DNA of 36,165 bases from Noviherbaspirillum humi (lineage in GTDB: Bacteria; Pseudomonadota; Gammaproteobacteria; Burkholderiales; Burkholderiaceae_D), in assembly GCF_900188095.1 (NCBI RefSeq), contig NZ_FZOT01000029.1:1-36165 (forward strand). The letters run 5' to 3'. This document shows positions 1 to 8,532 of the stretch, piece after piece. Each line of letters starts with the position of its first letter. Positions within the stretch are counted from its first letter, which is position 1. A program made the translations under genes and the position numbers. Under the pieces are notes generated by a model. That model made no database searches and was not told where the DNA came from. It saw nothing but the letters and a program-made list of their open reading frames with translations.

Positions 1-70
1 CAGGACCGTGAAACGACTTTGCGCCGATGATAGTGCTGCAACCAGTGTGAAAGTAGGTCATCGTCAGGCT
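1..70 (+). rRNA. rrf: 5S ribosomal RNA, 3' part
   Basis: The window starts inside a 5S rRNA gene. The stretch beginning CAGGACCGTGAAACGACTTT and ending GTAGGTCATCGTCAGGCT matches, from memory, the 3' half of Burkholderiales 5S rRNA. A strong intrinsic terminator follows directly, as expected at the end of a 16S-23S-5S operon. The 5' half lies outside the window and the mature 3' end is placed to within a few bases. Confidence 0.93.
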
Positions 71-78
71 CTTACCCG

Positions 79-115
79 AAAACGCCCCGCCTCATAAAGA
101 GTGCGGGGCGTTTTG
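79..115 (+). terminator. intrinsic terminator of the rRNA operon
   Basis: A perfect stem AACGCCCCGC / GCGGGGCGTT (81-90 with 103-112) encloses a 12-base loop and runs into TTTT. The upstream A residues (79-82) make the stem longer by A-T pairs. It sits about 10 bases after the 5S rRNA end, so it very likely ends rRNA operon transcription. Confidence 0.92.
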
Positions 116-154
116 CTTTGTGCGGACGCTTTGCGCGGACGCTTTGTGCGAACG
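116..154 (+). repeat. three 13-bp tandem repeats
   Basis: Three head-to-tail copies of a 13-base unit follow the rRNA terminator: CTTTGTGCGGACG (116-128), CTTTGCGCGGACG (129-141) and CTTTGTGCGAACG (142-154). Each differs from the consensus by at most one base. There is no coding frame here and I know of no function. Confidence 0.8.
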
Positions 155-307
155 GTCTCGCGAAATCTGCGCCGGGCTCGTTCGCATCGATTGGCCAAAC
201 TGAACGGACGAATCCTTGAGTCCGAATGCGGTTTCGCGTGGCTAAGGAATTTTTAGCAGGCCGCCTTTGCCGCCGAAAAGCTGGCCGCCTTTCAGGCTTG
301 GAAAAAA

Positions 308-349
308 TTGACTTGAATCAAGCGAATCCCCGTATCTCGCTCCTACCAT
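308..349 (+). promoter_or_regulatory. candidate FNR/ANR box and promoter of the hemerythrin gene
   Basis: Positions 308-321 read TTGAC-TTGA-ATCAA, one base from the FNR/ANR consensus TTGAT-N4-ATCAA. A possible -10 element TACCAT (344-349, 4 of 6 matches) puts the start site near 356 and the box centre near -41.5, the classic class II activation position. This would leave a leader of about 150 bases before the hemerythrin start at 505. The next gene binds oxygen-type ligands at a di-iron site, so control by an oxygen sensor would make sense. An alternative A+T-rich -10 (TATATA, 443-448) lies closer to the gene. Confidence 0.5.
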
Positions 350-504
350 CGTCGACTGATGAGTCATGAATGATGGCGTCCGCTTCCTGCCAAGTGCATC
401 GGATCGGGCGAGCAATGCGGCCATCGGCTCGTCAAAAAGATCTATATAACGAGGCATCCCATGTGTAGATCATTCGTCAACAGACAGTCTTTAGGAAGCC
501 ATGC

Positions 505-918
505 ATGTGCATTACCCTCACCCCTGATTCGACGACCTTGGGCATTGCATTCATGGATGATGCCCATGACGCATTGCACCGAAAGCTTGATCAGTTCTCT
601 GCGCTTTCCGATGACGCGTTTGCCTCGGCCTTTGAGGAATTGATCGAGAATGTCCGCGCGCACTTCGCGGAAGAAGAACAGGCGATGCAAGCGATCGACT
701 TCGCCGGCACCTCATGTCATCGCGGTCAGCATGTGCAGGCGCTGAGTGCGCTTCACCATGCCCTTCAACGCATCAGGGAAGGCGCGATTGCAGAGGGAAG
801 GGAGGTCATTGGCCTGTTCTCTCAATGGCTCAATTTTCATATCGGATCGATGGATGCGATGCTGGCCCTGGTCATGCGTGATGTCCAAGCAGAGAAGGCC
901 AGCTGCGTGGCGGCTTGA
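505..918 (+). CDS. bacteriohemerythrin
   Basis: A 137-residue protein with one hemerythrin domain, the family's usual length. These four-helix proteins bind O2 (or NO) at a non-heme di-iron site and serve in oxygen delivery, storage or sensing. All expected iron ligands are visible with canonical spacing: His21, the His53...Glu57 pair in HFAEEE, the His72...His76 pair in CHRGQH, and His112...Asp117 in FHIGSMD. There is no signal peptide, so it should be cytoplasmic. I chose ATG 505 because AGGA (493-496) lies eight bases upstream; an ATG four bases earlier is in another frame. The gene is monocistronic, between the rRNA operon and small hypotheticals, with a possible FNR box about 190 bases upstream. 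Confidence 0.88.
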   Translation: MCITLTPDSTTLGIAFMDDAHDALHRKLDQFSALSDDAFASAFEELIENVRAHFAEEEQAMQAIDFAGTSCHRGQHVQALSALHHALQRIREGAIAEGREVIGLFSQWLNFHIGSMDAMLALVMRDVQAEKASCVAA

Positions 919-1094
919 AATTAGCAAGGGGACGCGCCAGTCCTGTGATCGGCATCGGAAGATGAGTTCCGCTCAAGGTAGTATTGCTCTCGCCGGTACT
1001 TGCTTGGTGCAGGCATTCGCCGAACATGGGACGCTGAGCCGAATCCTCCACTGGTGCCTATTTGAGTGCTGAATATCGAAGTGCGTCTTCGGCG

Positions 1095-1364
1095 TCAGGA
1101 TATCCGGTCGATCGCAAACTGTTCCGCGACGTCGAGGATCGGAAAGCGTGCGATTCCGTTGCCGAGATTGACCTGCGCGAGCCGGATCATGGCGATGGCG
1201 TTGTTCAGTTGCTGTATCGCCGCGTCGTCCTCGCCGCTCGCGGAATTCAACTCCGCCAGCTGGTCGGAGATCAGGCGCTGAGCCAGCTGTAGACCTTCAA
1301 GCTGCCCCAGGAGGCGGGAGCGGTCGGAGGGTGCCAGCGTGGCAAGGTAGTCATCAATCTTCAT
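1095..1364 (-). CDS. small hypothetical protein
   Basis: An 89-residue reading frame starting MKIDDYLATL. The sequence is acidic, rich in Leu, Gln and Ala, and probably almost all alpha-helical (LLGQLEGLQLAQRLISDQ, then IQQLNNAIAMIRLAQ), with no membrane segment or signal peptide. The composition is that of a real soluble protein, not a shadow frame. The frame stays open upstream for another 35 codons of low-complexity, Arg/Pro/Ser-rich sequence, which I excluded. No strong ribosome binding site precedes the chosen ATG. I do not recognise the family. Confidence 0.5.
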   Translation of the reverse strand: MKIDDYLATLAPSDRSRLLGQLEGLQLAQRLISDQLAELNSASGEDDAAIQQLNNAIAMIRLAQVNLGNGIARFPILDVAEQFAIDRIS

Positions 1365-1830
1365 GGTGTTTCGGGTTCGCGGACACGGCACTCCTGATGG
1401 CAACCCCTCAACGGCTGTCTGCCTTGAGGCGAGGAGGCCGCTTTTCGCAGTGCGTTTGCTGGATGCCAATCCGCCGGCGAGGCCGATGGCGACGGGGGCT
1501 CCAATCCTAACCTAGAAGATGCCGCTTGGAAATTCTCATGCTGGCAAGATTCGCCTTCTGTACACATCTCATCACGAATGACAACGAACACCCAGGTCGC
1601 CGTAACACCGTTCAAGCTACATAGCGCTTGCGGCGTCCTCCGGTCATTGCAGGAACTGCGAAGGCCCTGCGACACCGACACCGCAGGCCGTGCCAGCGAT
1701 GCGGATTATCGGGCTCGGTGCGTTCCCGCATCGAGCCGGTTCTCCGCACGCTGGGCCATGTTAAAGCTGCGCGGCATGCTCGTCTTGAGCGACAATGGCC
1801 CGTTTCCAATTCGACTTCCCGAGTATTTTC
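1365..1830. other. stretch without a recognised gene
   Basis: Between the minus-strand small gene and the secreted protein at 1831 I see no frame with protein-like composition, no tRNA and no clear terminator. It should hold the promoters of both flanking genes, which are divergently transcribed, but no convincing -35/-10 pair stands out. Confidence 0.4.
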
Positions 1831-2172
1831 ATGACCAAGCCCGCCGTCCTGATCGCCGCTCTCGCATTCGCCGCGCTGGCCTCCTTCGAGGCCTCCGCCG
1901 CCGTAACGGTGAAGGGCCAGACTTCCTGCGGCCAGTGGGCCCGGCAGCGCTCCGCCCACGGCCCGATGGAGGCCGCCAACAAGGCCTGGCTGCTCGGCTT
2001 TCTGTCGGGCGCTTCGGCCGCTAACGACGAGGATGCACTCGGCGGCACCGATCCGGAGGTGCTGTTCCAGTGGACCGATGCCTTCTGTCGCAAGAATCAC
2101 ACCGCCGACATCGATGATGCGGCCGCGATGCTGTACCGGGAACTGATACGCATCACGCCCAAATCCAAATGA
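1831..2172 (+). CDS. small secreted hypothetical protein with two cysteines
   Basis: A 113-residue protein starting MTKPAVLIAALAFAALASF. The first 24 residues form a typical Sec signal peptide with likely cleavage after ASA, giving a periplasmic protein of about 90 residues. The mature part has two cysteines (in TSCGQW and AFCRKN) that could form a disulfide, and the pattern WLLGFLSGASA...W.DAFCRKN, which resembles small periplasmic proteins of the HdeA or Rap1a/Tai kind. That resemblance is loose and I do not assign a function. The ATG at 1831 is preferred over 1795 because the signal peptide begins there. It lies 77 bases upstream of the antiporter gene on the same strand. Confidence 0.65.
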   Translation: MTKPAVLIAALAFAALASFEASAAVTVKGQTSCGQWARQRSAHGPMEAANKAWLLGFLSGASAANDEDALGGTDPEVLFQWTDAFCRKNHTADIDDAAAMLYRELIRITPKSK

Positions 2173-2249
2173 GATGATCGCTTCGCGTCGGGACACCGGT
2201 CCTCGGCGCGGCCAGTGACTTCCTTTGCCCGCAAGCTCGACGACGCAAC

Positions 2250-3995
2250 GTGCAAGAAACCCATCACAACCTGCCCTTTCTGCAGGAAACTCTGCTTTTC
2301 CTGGTATTGGCCGGGATCCTCATTCCGCTGCTGCAGCGCCTGCGCATCAATCAGGTGCTCGGATTTCTGACCGCAGGCATGTTCTTCGGACCATTCGGCC
2401 TCGGCCTGTGGAGCGGCGCTTTCCCGGCGCTTTCGCAGTTCACCTTCCATGAGCTCGACGCGGTGTCGGCGTTGGCCGAGCTCGGCGTGCTGTTCCTGAT
2501 GTTCACCATCGGCCTGGAACTGTCTGCCGAACGGCTGCTGGCCATGCGGCGCTGGGTGTTCGGCGCCGGCGGCGCGCAGGTCGGCATCACCGCGCTGCTG
2601 ATAGGCAGCATTGCTTGGCTGTTCGGCAATCGCGTGGAAGTGGCGCTGATACTCGGGCTGGTGCTGTCGCTGTCGTCCACCGCGGTGGCGATGCAGATCA
2701 TGAGCGAGCGGCGCATGGTCAGCACGCCGCTCGGCCGCGCCGGCTTTTCCATCCTGATGTTCCAGGACCTGGCGGTGGTGCCGCTTCTGGTGCTGGTCGG
2801 CATCCTCGGCAAGGGCACAAGCGACGGCGCGGCGTCGCTGGCCTTTGTGATCTTGACCAAATCGCTCGGCGTGATCGCCCTCATCTACCTGATCGGACGT
2901 CGCCTGGTACGCCCGCTGTTTCATGCGCTGGTGAAGCCCGGCCGCTCCGACGTGTTCATGGCGCTGACGCTGCTCACCACGCTGGGTATCGGCGCGCTGA
3001 CGGCCGCCACTGGCCTGTCGATGGCGCTGGGCGCGCTGCTGGCCGGCCTGCTGCTGGCCGAAACCGAGTTCCGGCATGAGGTGGAACTGACCATCGAACC
3101 CTTCAAGGGCCTGCTCATGGGCTTGTTCTTCATGTCGGTCGGCATGGGCATCGATGTGCGCGAAGTGGCGCGCTTTCCTGTCTGGCTGCCGCTGTCCGTG
3201 TTCGGCCTGTTCGCCATCAAGTCGGGCGTGATCGCCGTCATCATGCGACTTGGCCGCCTGTCCTGGGCCGATGCCGTCCAGGGCGGCTTGCTGTTGGGCC
3301 AGGGCGGTGAATTCGCCTTCATCGTCGTCGGCTATGCGATGGGCATCCGATTCATTGAGGCGGAGACCGGCCAATTCATCCTGCTGGTGGTCGGCCTGAG
3401 CCTGTTCGCCACGCCGCTTGCGGCCAAGGCAGGCATCCTGGTTGGCAGCGCCTGGCGCAAGGCGGCCGGCGCGGCGGCGGCCGAGGCGGATGCCGAACTG
3501 GCGGCGCTGCCCGACCGGAAGGTAATCATCGCCGGCTTCGGCCGCGTTGGGAAAATGCTGTGCTGCATCCTGCAGCGAAGTGACATTCCCTGCCTCGCGC
3601 TGGAGGATGATGCGACGGTGGTGGCACGCGAGCGGGCATTGGACTTCCCTGTCTATTTTGGAAATGCCTCGCGGCTGGAACTGCTGCGCAAAGTGCATGC
3701 GGAGCGGGCGTCGGCCATCGTGCTGACGATGAACCATCCCGGCGCCGCGCTCAATGCGGTGAAGGCGATACGGCGCGAGTTTCCCGGCGTGCCGCTGCTG
3801 GCGCGGGCGCTGGATGAAAAGCATGCGGTGGTGCTGAAGCAGGCTGGGGCCACCCTGGTCGTGCCGGAAACGCTGGAGGCGAGCCTGCAGCTGTCAGCGT
3901 TTGCGCTGCAGGCGCTGGGCGTGGCGGAGGAGGAGACCATGCGGGTGATCGATGAAGAGCGTGAACGGCATGTCAGGGTTTGGGGCTTGACATAG
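2250..3995 (+). CDS. KefB/KefC-type monovalent cation:proton antiporter
   Basis: A 581-residue inner-membrane protein of the CPA2 family. Residues of about 10-385 form a Na+/H+ exchanger domain with around 12 hydrophobic segments. Residues of about 423-540 form a cytoplasmic TrkA-N (RCK) nucleotide-binding domain with the Rossmann motif GFGRVG at 429-434. Such proteins exchange K+ or Na+ for H+ and are gated by nucleotides or thiol conjugates; which ion is moved cannot be read here. Length fits KefB/KefC (about 600), but the gene lacks the neighbouring kefF/kefG subunit gene. Translation probably starts at GTG 2250, which places the first helix at the N-terminus; no strong ribosome binding site is visible. 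Confidence 0.87.
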   Translation: MQETHHNLPFLQETLLFLVLAGILIPLLQRLRINQVLGFLTAGMFFGPFGLGLWSGAFPALSQFTFHELDAVSALAELGVLFLMFTIGLELSAERLLAMRRWVFGAGGAQVGITALLIGSIAWLFGNRVEVALILGLVLSLSSTAVAMQIMSERRMVSTPLGRAGFSILMFQDLAVVPLLVLVGILGKGTSDGAASLAFVILTKSLGVIALIYLIGRRLVRPLFHALVKPGRSDVFMALTLLTTLGIGALTAATGLSMALGALLAGLLLAETEFRHEVELTIEPFKGLLMGLFFMSVGMGIDVREVARFPVWLPLSVFGLFAIKSGVIAVIMRLGRLSWADAVQGGLLLGQGGEFAFIVVGYAMGIRFIEAETGQFILLVVGLSLFATPLAAKAGILVGSAWRKAAGAAAAEADAELAALPDRKVIIAGFGRVGKMLCCILQRSDIPCLALEDDATVVARERALDFPVYFGNASRLELLRKVHAERASAIVLTMNHPGAALNAVKAIRREFPGVPLLARALDEKHAVVLKQAGATLVVPETLEASLQLSAFALQALGVAEEETMRVIDEERERHVRVWGLT

Positions 3996-4058
3996 GGTGC
4001 GGCAGATTTAGCCTCGCTGCTGGTTGTCTCTTCATTAGAATTAGAAGCGTAGGCATTT

Positions 4059-4101
4059 ATTCCTTATGGCTTCATGTTTTTCTATCGAAGGAATAAGGAA
4101 T
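4059..4101. repeat. 9-bp inverted repeat in an A+T-rich leader
   Basis: ATTCCTTAT (4059-4067) and its exact complement ATAAGGAAT (4093-4101) face each other across 25 bases. There is no T-run after the second arm, so it is not an ordinary terminator. It lies about 135 bases upstream of the A+T-richer gene at 4236 and could be an operator or mark the edge of an insertion. Confidence 0.45.
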
Positions 4102-4235
4102 TCGGTTTTCAAGCTTTGCGTTACTCCGCTTCTTTCATCACCTTATTGGCAAGTGCCGAAGATTAGGGCGCGAAACAGAAGTGGCTGGCGCATTCTTTGC
4201 TAATTGGGAGTCCCTACTTTTTTATGGAGAACACT

Positions 4236-4664
4236 ATGGGAGCTATTCAAGGGGCAGGAAGCAATACAGCCACTTCTTTTCAAAGCCAAGGAAACGCGGT
4301 TCCCACGTTTTCTAATCGGGCTGCGAGTGCGCCTGTAAATGTGGCGTCGATGCCTTCAAGCGAACGTTCCAATACACCGCGAGGTTCTCGTTCCCGGTCA
4401 CCAGAAGCGATCAAAAAAGTATGCGAAACGGCTTATAGCAATTTCCAAGAACGCAGTTTGGAAACGGCGTTTTCTGGCAGTGTCGCATTCTTTATGGGCG
4501 TAGGAACATTTCTTCTTCTGAGGACCCCTGGTGGACTAAAAAATGCTGGTTGGGCCGCTCTAACGGGATTAACTGCCGCTGGAACTGCAAAGTTGGCTGG
4601 CTCTGAAGCTTATAAAAACTGGCAAGTAATTCAAACTCATTGCGCAGGCTACAAAGGCGAGTAA
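4236..4664 (+). CDS. hypothetical protein, effector-like N-terminus, two hydrophobic helices
   Basis: A 142-residue protein of unknown function. Residues 1-60 are polar and disordered-looking, rich in Ser, Asn, Thr, Gln and Pro, ending in an Arg/Ser stretch (PRGSRSRSPEA). Residues of about 78-125 hold two hydrophobic helices separated by RTPGGLKNAG. The Ser/Asn/Pro-rich N-terminus without a Sec signal recalls type III secretion signals; this is inference. G+C is about 50% in the first 100 bases, against roughly two thirds in the neighbours, suggesting horizontal transfer. Of several in-frame starts (TTG 4197, ATG 4224, ATG 4236), 4236 has the best ribosome binding site: GGAG six bases upstream. 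No secretion genes are nearby. Confidence 0.6.
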   Translation: MGAIQGAGSNTATSFQSQGNAVPTFSNRAASAPVNVASMPSSERSNTPRGSRSRSPEAIKKVCETAYSNFQERSLETAFSGSVAFFMGVGTFLLLRTPGGLKNAGWAALTGLTAAGTAKLAGSEAYKNWQVIQTHCAGYKGE

Positions 4665-4822
4665 TCAGTAAACGCATTGTGAAAACAGTCATTTGCGCGG
4701 CAGAGTATGGCTGCAAGCAGAATGGGGCGGCAGGCTGATTACCACTCTCCGCCCGGCTAATATTGGGCACATTCGCAATGTGACTTTCCCGGTCTATTGC
4801 TCACCTACTGAATGAGCTGGCA

Positions 4823-5998
4823 TTAGGCCGCTTCCGCCTCCCCCCAGGACTGCACCTGGTTTTCCTCCACCTGCACTTGGTTGCGCCCCTTCCCCTTCGC
4901 CGCATAAAGCGCCAAATCGGCGCGCTTGACCAGCGTCTGCAGGCTGTCTTCCTCTCGCAGCGACGCCACGCCTATGCTGAGCGTGACGCCGCACAGCAAG
5001 TCGGCTGACGATTCCATGCGATGGCGGATGCGGTTGGCCAGGGCCATGGCGCCGTTCAGATCGGTCTCCGGCATTAGCACCGCGAATTCATCCCCGCCCA
5101 TGCGGCACAGGCAATCGATGCTGCGCAGCTCCTGCTGCGCCAGCTCCACGAAGCGCTGCAGCACCCGGTCGCCGGCGTCGTGGCCCTGGGCATCGTTGAT
5201 CGGCTTGAAGTTGTCGAGGTCGACCAGCATCAGCGAGACCGGCTGCCCGGTGCGGGCGGTCCGCGCCTGTTCCCGGCCGCCGATGTCGAAAAAGGCGCGG
5301 CGGGAAAAGGCGCCGGTGAGGAAGTCATGGTTGGCGGCGTGCTCGGCCATCAGCACGATGCGGCGGTGGGCGATCAGCAGGCCGCCCAAGATGAGGACCG
5401 GCAGGGCGAAGGCGCCGGCGGCCAGCACCAGCACGTTGCCGCTGGAGGGCTCCAGCAGCGATGCCGGGGCGGCGGCGGAGACCAGCTGGCGCATTATCCG
5501 CAGCAGGTGACCGGCGCTGATCAGCAGGCACATGCTGAGGATGAAGATCTTCGGATAGTAAGGCCGCCGCCATTCGGCGCGGGCATGCAGCACCGTGAAG
5601 CCGATGCCGGCGGCGACCGCCGCCTGGAACAGGGAGGCGACCAGGGTGCGCGCCAGGAAGGAATCGACCACGTAGTGGAACCAGGCGATCAATACGGTAA
5701 GGAGGGCGATGGCGACCGCCCAGGCGCGCATGTGCGGCGGTCGCCTGAAGAGGTGGCGGTAGCCGAACAGGGCGGACGCCGATGCCGATGCATAAACCGC
5801 GTTCGCGATTTCGTAGGCGAACACCGGCGACAATTCGCGGCCATAGGCATACAGGATGTTGCCGGCCATGCCCAGCACGCTGGCCAGCAGCATCTGGCTG
5901 ATGCCGCGCACACCCTGTTCCCGGAAGGAGAACAGCACCAGGAACGTGACGAAGCAGAGCAGGGAGGCGATCAGGAAGATTTCTTTGGTGCTTAACAT
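4823..5998 (-). CDS. membrane-bound diguanylate cyclase
   Basis: A 391-residue protein that should make cyclic di-GMP from two GTP. Residues of about 5-225 contain six or seven hydrophobic segments forming a membrane sensor region, and residues of about 230-375 are a GGDEF domain. The active-site motif GGDEF is intact at 301-305. An intact inhibitory I-site, RSID (292-295), lies exactly five residues before it, so product inhibition is expected. There is no EAL domain. The input signal is unknown. The gene is convergent with the A+T-richer gene at 4236 and divergent from the HDOD-kinase operon at 6403. Confidence 0.9.
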   Translation of the reverse strand: MLSTKEIFLIASLLCFVTFLVLFSFREQGVRGISQMLLASVLGMAGNILYAYGRELSPVFAYEIANAVYASASASALFGYRHLFRRPPHMRAWAVAIALLTVLIAWFHYVVDSFLARTLVASLFQAAVAAGIGFTVLHARAEWRRPYYPKIFILSMCLLISAGHLLRIMRQLVSAAAPASLLEPSSGNVLVLAAGAFALPVLILGGLLIAHRRIVLMAEHAANHDFLTGAFSRRAFFDIGGREQARTARTGQPVSLMLVDLDNFKPINDAQGHDAGDRVLQRFVELAQQELRSIDCLCRMGGDEFAVLMPETDLNGAMALANRIRHRMESSADLLCGVTLSIGVASLREEDSLQTLVKRADLALYAAKGKGRNQVQVEENQVQSWGEAEAA

Positions 5999-6267
5999 GG
6001 CAATGCGTGGAAGGGCGTCGCGATCATGCGGCCGGAGGCGGCAGTTCGCGCGATGACAAGGTGACTGCTTTTCTGGAGGCGACCCCGGGGCCGCGAAGAT
6101 GGCGTGGGCTGTCGTGAAAAGCCTGGTGCCGTTCAGGCGTTTTGATTCGAAACATCGAATGCGAGGATTGCTTGATTTTCCTCAAGGCAATTAAAACCCG
6201 TTTCCGGTATGGACGCAAGGGATGCCTACTTGGTATCCACAACATGCGAGAGACTTTGTAACAAAAA

Positions 6268-6295
6268 TTGAATTTCAGCAACTTTGTGTGATAAA
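6268..6295 (+). promoter_or_regulatory. candidate promoter of the HDOD-kinase operon
   Basis: TTGAAT (6268-6273), a 16-base spacer, and GATAAA (6290-6295) preceded by TG (6287-6288) make an extended -10 sigma70-type promoter. It would start transcription near 6302, about 100 bases before the ATG at 6403. It is the best match in the 404-base gap (5999-6402), which otherwise shows no gene. Confidence 0.42.
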
Positions 6296-6402
6296 GTCGC
6301 CGGGTTCATACGTCAAATCTTGCCGAGGAATCGCTTGGGAATGAAGGCTGGCATGTACCGTTCGAGCGCCGTCGCCATCCCTGGCGAGGGAGCGGCACGA
6401 CC

Positions 6403-8532
6403 ATGAATGCGCCGACGCCGGAGCTCAAGAGCCGCCTGTTGGCCGCGCGCCTGCCGTCGCTGCCCCAGGCACTCATCAAGCTGATGCAGGCCTGCGCCGA
6501 TGATGACGTCGGCATGAAGGAACTCGGCCAACTGGTCGCCCAGGATGCGGCCCTCGCCGCCCGGGTGCTGCAGGTGGCGTCCAGCCCGGCATATCACCAT
6601 GGCGGCCACCCGGCCGGCATCGATCAGGCCCTGGCCACGATGGGCCTGGACATGGTGCGCACCCTGCTGCTGACCCAGTCGGTGTACCAGACCTTCCAGG
6701 ATCCGGGCGGCGCCGGGCTCGACCTGCGCGCCTTCTGGATCCACGCCATCAGCGCCGGCCTCACCGCCCGCATGCTGGCCCAGCGCCAGGGCTATCCCAA
6801 TACCGATGAAGCCTATCTCGCCGGACTGCTGCATGACATCGGCCGCCTTGCGCTGGTGTCGGCCTTGCCGGAAAAATACGCCGCCAACTTCCATGCCGAG
6901 GAAGACGGCGCCTTGTGCGCGCTCGAGGAACGCACGCTGGAAATCACCCATGCCGAGGCCGGGGCGCTGATGATGGAGCGCCTGGCGCTGGACTCCTTCC
7001 TGGCCGACAGCATCCGTTACCACCACGCCGCGCTGCCGCGGCTGCAGGATGCGCATCCGCTGGTGCGCATCGTCGCTGGCGCCGACCGCCTGCTGAACAT
7101 GCCGTCCGAGGATGGACCGGCCCGCGCCGGCATCCTGGCGGCCACCGGGCTGTCGGAAGGCGATCATCGCAAGCATCAGGCGTCGCTCGCGGTCGAGGTG
7201 AAGCGGGTAGCGGACATGCTCGGCATCGAACTGCCGCCGCCGGCGCCGGCCCAGGCCGCCGCCGCGGCAATCGCCGCCCGCGCCGCCTCTGCCGCCGACA
7301 ATCCGCTGCAGGATTCGATGCGCGACCTGCTGCTGATCGAAAAGACGCTGGCCGGGCTGCGTCGCCAGGGCGATGCGGAAAGCTGCGTGCGCGCCATCGT
7401 CAAGGCGGCGATCATCCTCTTCGATTTCTCCGACGCGGTGGTGCTGGCCCAGGCGCCAGGCGCCCGCGCATTGATGCCGACGGCGCTGCCGCCCGGCCGG
7501 CAACGCCTGGCCGGGCTGTCCCTGCCGGCCAGCGACGACAACCTCGCCGGCCGCGTGGCGCGCCATGGCCGGCCGGCGCTGCTGGCGCCGCCGGCGCAGC
7601 CGTCCGTCGCGGAAGAGCAGCTGCTGCGGTTCTTCCAGGCCGAGGCGCTGGTGGCATTGCGGGTGCAGGGAGCGGACGATAGGCCGCTGGTGCTGGTGGG
7701 CGCCACCAGCGCCTTGCAGGCGACGCGCCTGGCGCAGCGGCTGGCACTGCTGCAGGAGTTCGGCGGCCAGGCCGGCGCCGTACTGGCCGCGGCCGGCGGC
7801 GCGGGTGCGGCGGCGGCAAGCGAACAGGATTTCAGGCTGGCGGCGCGGCGCGTCGCGCATGAAGTCAGCAATCCGCTCGCGATCATCCGCAACTACCTCG
7901 GGGTGCTGCAGAAGAAGGCGGAAAGCGCCGAGCCGATCAGCGCGGAGCTCGGCACCATCGAAGAAGAACTGGACCGGGTCGGCCGCATCGTGCACGACTT
8001 CGCTCAGCCGGAACGCGCCGTCGAGAACGCGCGGGAGGCCAGCTGCGACGTGAACGCGGCGCTGATCCATGTGGCGCGGATGTTCATCGAGAGCGGCTCC
8101 CTGCCGAACGGCCTGCAGATCGCGCGCCATGTATCGCCGGAGCCGGCGCTGGCGGCGATCGACGAGGGCAGCCTGCGGCAGGTGCTGCTCAACCTTGTGA
8201 AGAATGCGGTCGAAGCCATGCCCCACGGCGGACGCATCGACCTGCGCAACAACGGCATGGTGGAGCGCGACGGCAGCAGTTTCATCGCGGTGGCCGTCAG
8301 CGATACCGGACCCGGCATTCCGGACAGCGTGCGCGCGCGCCTGTTCCAGCCGGTGGCGAGCGACAAGGATGGCGCCAATCGCGGCATCGGACTGTCGATC
8401 GTGCATGACCTCTTGCGCCGCCACCGCGCCCACATCGCCTGCCGCAGCAGCCGCGGCGGGACGAGTTTCGACATGCTTCTGCCGGCCTACCCCGGGCCGG
8501 CGGCTGCCGCGCTGCATCAGGAGACAAAGTGA
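6403..8532 (+). CDS. HDOD domain sensor histidine kinase
   Basis: A 709-residue cytoplasmic signalling protein. Residues 1 to about 245 form an HDOD domain (LLHDIGRLAL; YHH), then comes an Ala/Pro-rich linker and a GAF-like segment (about 300-470). A full kinase core follows: H-box RVAHEVSNPLAI with His486 as likely phosphorylation site, N-box NLVKNAVEAM with Asn601, and the ATP-lid glycines SDTGPGIP and GIGLSIV. There is no transmembrane segment. HDOD domains are protein-interaction modules found in signalling proteins. The stop overlaps the GTG of the next gene by four bases, so kinase and response regulator are translationally coupled and probably partners. Confidence 0.88.
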   Translation: MNAPTPELKSRLLAARLPSLPQALIKLMQACADDDVGMKELGQLVAQDAALAARVLQVASSPAYHHGGHPAGIDQALATMGLDMVRTLLLTQSVYQTFQDPGGAGLDLRAFWIHAISAGLTARMLAQRQGYPNTDEAYLAGLLHDIGRLALVSALPEKYAANFHAEEDGALCALEERTLEITHAEAGALMMERLALDSFLADSIRYHHAALPRLQDAHPLVRIVAGADRLLNMPSEDGPARAGILAATGLSEGDHRKHQASLAVEVKRVADMLGIELPPPAPAQAAAAAIAARAASAADNPLQDSMRDLLLIEKTLAGLRRQGDAESCVRAIVKAAIILFDFSDAVVLAQAPGARALMPTALPPGRQRLAGLSLPASDDNLAGRVARHGRPALLAPPAQPSVAEEQLLRFFQAEALVALRVQGADDRPLVLVGATSALQATRLAQRLALLQEFGGQAGAVLAAAGGAGAAAASEQDFRLAARRVAHEVSNPLAIIRNYLGVLQKKAESAEPISAELGTIEEELDRVGRIVHDFAQPERAVENAREASCDVNAALIHVARMFIESGSLPNGLQIARHVSPEPALAAIDEGSLRQVLLNLVKNAVEAMPHGGRIDLRNNGMVERDGSSFIAVAVSDTGPGIPDSVRARLFQPVASDKDGANRGIGLSIVHDLLRRHRAHIACRSSRGGTSFDMLLPAYPGPAAAALHQETK

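Noticed and set aside
2097-3824. 575-codon open frame on the minus strand
   Set aside because: Opposite of the antiporter gene; Gln/His/Arg-rich product, no hydrophobic core.
4101-4125. Possible PIP-type box (TTCGG-N15-TTCG.) upstream of the effector-like gene
   Set aside because: The second half reads TTACT, two mismatches, so the match is no better than chance.
4197-4235. TTG start giving a longer effector-like protein
   Set aside because: No ribosome binding site before it; the later ATG at 4236 has GGAG at ideal spacing.
6313-8517. 734-codon open frame on the minus strand
   Set aside because: Opposite of the HDOD-kinase gene, with no recognisable domain and Arg/Gln/His-rich composition.
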